Positions 5,804 through 7,281 of a DNA stretch of 7,281 nt are shown here, piece by piece. Below the pieces are notes generated by a model. It ran no database searches, had not been told where the DNA came from, and was given only the letters and a program-made list of their open reading frames with translations. The position numbers and the translations under genes were made by a program. The stretch comes from CAZDIO01 sp964505555 (GTDB lineage Bacteria > Bdellovibrionota_C > UBA2361 > SZUA-149 > CAZDIO01). The stretch is taken from positions 1-7,281 of the forward strand of contig CAZDIO010000166.1 of the NCBI GenBank assembly GCA_964505555.1. The letters run 5' to 3'. Position 1 is the stretch's first letter; each line of letters starts with the position of its first letter.

Positions 5804-7138
5804 ATGTCTCAGGCGGCCAAATCAGAGCTTACGTACGAAAAAATTGATCGTGATATTATCGCGACCCTAAACCCACCACGCGTTGGCTGGTATCTTCTGC
5901 TTTTGACAGCAATGTTTGCACTTTCGATCGGTGCCTATAGTTGGATACAGCAGATCCTTCACGGCATTGGTCTTTCTGGAATTAATAATCCGATTGGATG
6001 GGGGGTCTACATTACGGACTTCGTGTTTTGGGTGGGGATTGCACACTCCGGAACACTTATTTCTGCAGTGCTCTATCTGTTTCGAGCACGGTGGCGAATG
6101 CCTATTTATCGAATCGCTGAAGCGATGACAGTGTTTGCGGTGCTTACCGCGGGGTTATTTCCAATTATCCACCTTGGCCGTCCGTGGAATTTCTACTGGC
6201 TCCTTCCCTATCCCAATCAAAGATACCTTTGGGTGAATTTTCGTTCCCCACTTCTATGGGACGTTTTTGCTGTAAGCACCTATCTCTTAACAAGCTTATT
6301 GTTTTTCTGTATCGGACTTATTCCTGATATTGCATCAATTCGTGATCGCTCCAAAGGAATAAGACGACGAATTTATGGGGTGCTTTCTCTTGGGTGGCGA
6401 GGAAGTAATGAGCAGTGGCGTCACTACCTTTCTGCTTACGGGTTTTTTGCAGCTCTTGCTACGCCACTGGTGCTCTCGGTTCACTCCGTTGTTTCTTGGG
6501 ACTTTGCGATGGGAAATGTGCCTGGATGGCATACGACGATCTTTCCACCATACTTTGTGGCGGGGGCAATTTTTTCTGGGTTGGCGATGGTAATTACGAT
6601 TAGCGTGCCTTTGAGAAAGGCATTTCATCTCGAAGCATATCTTACGCAGTGGCACTATGAAAAGATGGCGCAGATGATCCTCTTTACCTCAGGAATCGTC
6701 ACCTATGCGTATGCAACAGAATTTTTTGTCGCTTGGTACAGTAACAATCAATATGAGCGGTATCAATTTTGGTTTCGTGCCTTTGGGGAATACCGAGTTG
6801 CTTTTTGGGGAATGGTCTTTTGTAACTGCGTTGTGCCCCTTACCTTGTGGTGGAAAAAACTTCGAACCAATATCAAGTGGCTGTTTATCGCCTCGATTTT
6901 TATTAATATCGGCATGTGGCTTGAGAGATTTAACATTATCGTTCAGTCACTTTCCCGAGAGTTTGATCCATATTCTTGGGGTGGATACAATTTTTCCTGG
7001 ACAGAAGTAGGAATCACGATCGGCTCTTTTGGATGGTTCTTTACGTGGATTCTTCTCTTTATAAAATTTTTCCCATCGATGGCGCTTACTGAAATTAAAG
7101 AGGTGTCGCCACCACCAATGAGGCATGCGCACAGGTAA
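5804..7138 (+). CDS. actC: ACIII subunit ActC, NrfD/PsrC-like quinol-binding membrane protein
   Basis: ActC is the integral membrane subunit thought to bind and oxidise quinol near the periplasmic side and to pass electrons to the ActB clusters; a proton path has been proposed for the family. The 444-residue protein shows about ten hydrophobic helices, near residues 28-48, 68-93, 106-124, 149-173, 207-230, 248-272, 287-310, 333-352, 357-381 and 402-424, arranged as in NrfD/PsrC proteins. Family-like segments include GIAHSGTLISAVL (78-90), HLGRPW (123-128), NFRSPLLWD (145-153) and SVHSVVSWDFA (225-235). Membrane-embedded His/Asp residues (Asp72, His81, His123, Asp153, His227, Asp233) are candidates for quinone or proton chemistry, by inference. 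The ATG has a strong Shine-Dalgarno GAAGGA (5791-5796) seven bases upstream and an in-frame TAA at 5786-5788, which fixes the start. ActF is a paralogue of this family; the position after actB and before actD makes this ActC. Only four bases separate it from actD. Confidence 0.95.
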   Translation: MSQAAKSELTYEKIDRDIIATLNPPRVGWYLLLLTAMFALSIGAYSWIQQILHGIGLSGINNPIGWGVYITDFVFWVGIAHSGTLISAVLYLFRARWRMPIYRIAEAMTVFAVLTAGLFPIIHLGRPWNFYWLLPYPNQRYLWVNFRSPLLWDVFAVSTYLLTSLLFFCIGLIPDIASIRDRSKGIRRRIYGVLSLGWRGSNEQWRHYLSAYGFFAALATPLVLSVHSVVSWDFAMGNVPGWHTTIFPPYFVAGAIFSGLAMVITISVPLRKAFHLEAYLTQWHYEKMAQMILFTSGIVTYAYATEFFVAWYSNNQYERYQFWFRAFGEYRVAFWGMVFCNCVVPLTLWWKKLRTNIKWLFIASIFINIGMWLERFNIIVQSLSREFDPYSWGGYNFSWTEVGITIGSFGWFFTWILLFIKFFPSMALTEIKEVSPPPMRHAHR

Positions 7139-7142
7139 GATT

Positions 7143-7281
7143 ATGGCTGCAGAATATATTGTCATTGGACATTTTCAGTTTATAGACGATGTGAAAAAAG
7201 CAATCGTCTCTTTAAAAAGGCAGGGGATTAAGGATCTCACGCTCTACTCGCCAGCGCCGAATCATGATTTAGAGGACGAAC
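7143..7281 (+). CDS. actD: ACIII subunit ActD (DUF3341 family), N-terminal part, cut by the window edge
   Basis: Only the first 46 codons are visible. They read MAAEYIVIGHFQFIDDVKKA..., followed by a helix-strand pattern ending in IKDLTLYSPAPNHDLEDE. A hydrophobic strand, then an amphipathic helix (about residues 15-28), then a short strand with Y-S-P-A-P is the pattern of the cytoplasmic N-terminal domain of ActD/DUF3341, where the family shows 'YTPFP'-like segments. The known family members continue with two membrane helices, which would lie beyond the edge. The Shine-Dalgarno AGG (7133-7135) lies inside the last actC codon, seven bases before the ATG, so translation is probably coupled to actC. 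ActD is a structural membrane subunit of ACIII with no cofactor. The assignment rests on this short segment plus operon order. Confidence 0.85.
   Translation, partial: MAAEYIVIGHFQFIDDVKKAIVSLKRQGIKDLTLYSPAPNHDLEDE

Overview
The window holds the 5' part of an alternative complex III (ACIII, act) operon on the + strand. It is preceded by a divergent arginyl-tRNA synthetase gene on the - strand. ACIII is a quinol:cytochrome c / quinol:oxidase electron-transfer complex that replaces the cytochrome bc1 complex in many bacteria. Its presence points to a diderm, respiring (aerobic or microaerobic) bacterium with c-type cytochromes, a Tat pathway and lipoprotein export. Base composition is moderate. 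The taxon cannot be fixed from this window alone: act operons are scattered over Bacteroidota, Rhodothermota, Myxococcota and other former deltaproteobacteria, Acidobacteriota, Planctomycetota/Verrucomicrobiota and others.

Layout. Positions 1-70 lie downstream of argS and carry a palindromic, intergenic-repeat-like sequence cut by the window edge. Positions 71-1795 (-) are a complete argS. Positions 1796-2124 form a 329-base divergent intergenic region with -10-like boxes for both directions. Its main feature is an almost perfect inverted repeat with 34-base arms (1901-1993), each arm made of three 10-base units. From 2125 to the right edge the genes run co-directionally with short gaps: actA (pentaheme cytochrome c), actB (1003-residue fusion of a molybdopterin-oxidoreductase-like domain and a four-cluster iron-sulfur domain), actC (NrfD/PsrC-like quinol-binding membrane protein with about ten helices) and the first 46 codons of actD (DUF3341 family). 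actE, actF and possibly oxidase genes would be expected beyond the right edge.

How the genes work together. In the family model ActC oxidises membrane quinol, electrons pass through the iron-sulfur clusters of the C-terminal half of ActB to the hemes of ActA and ActE, and then to a soluble cytochrome or directly to a terminal oxidase. Motifs here agree closely: five CXXCH motifs in ActA, and three four-Cys motifs plus one three-Cys motif in ActB.

I see no defence system, mobile-element gene, CRISPR array, tRNA or rRNA, and no clearly undescribed multigene system. The observations most worth a second look are the 10-base-unit inverted repeat upstream of actA, the palindromic repeat at the left edge, the retained four-Cys motif in the N-terminal domain of ActB, and a four-codon in-frame mini-ORF just before actC.
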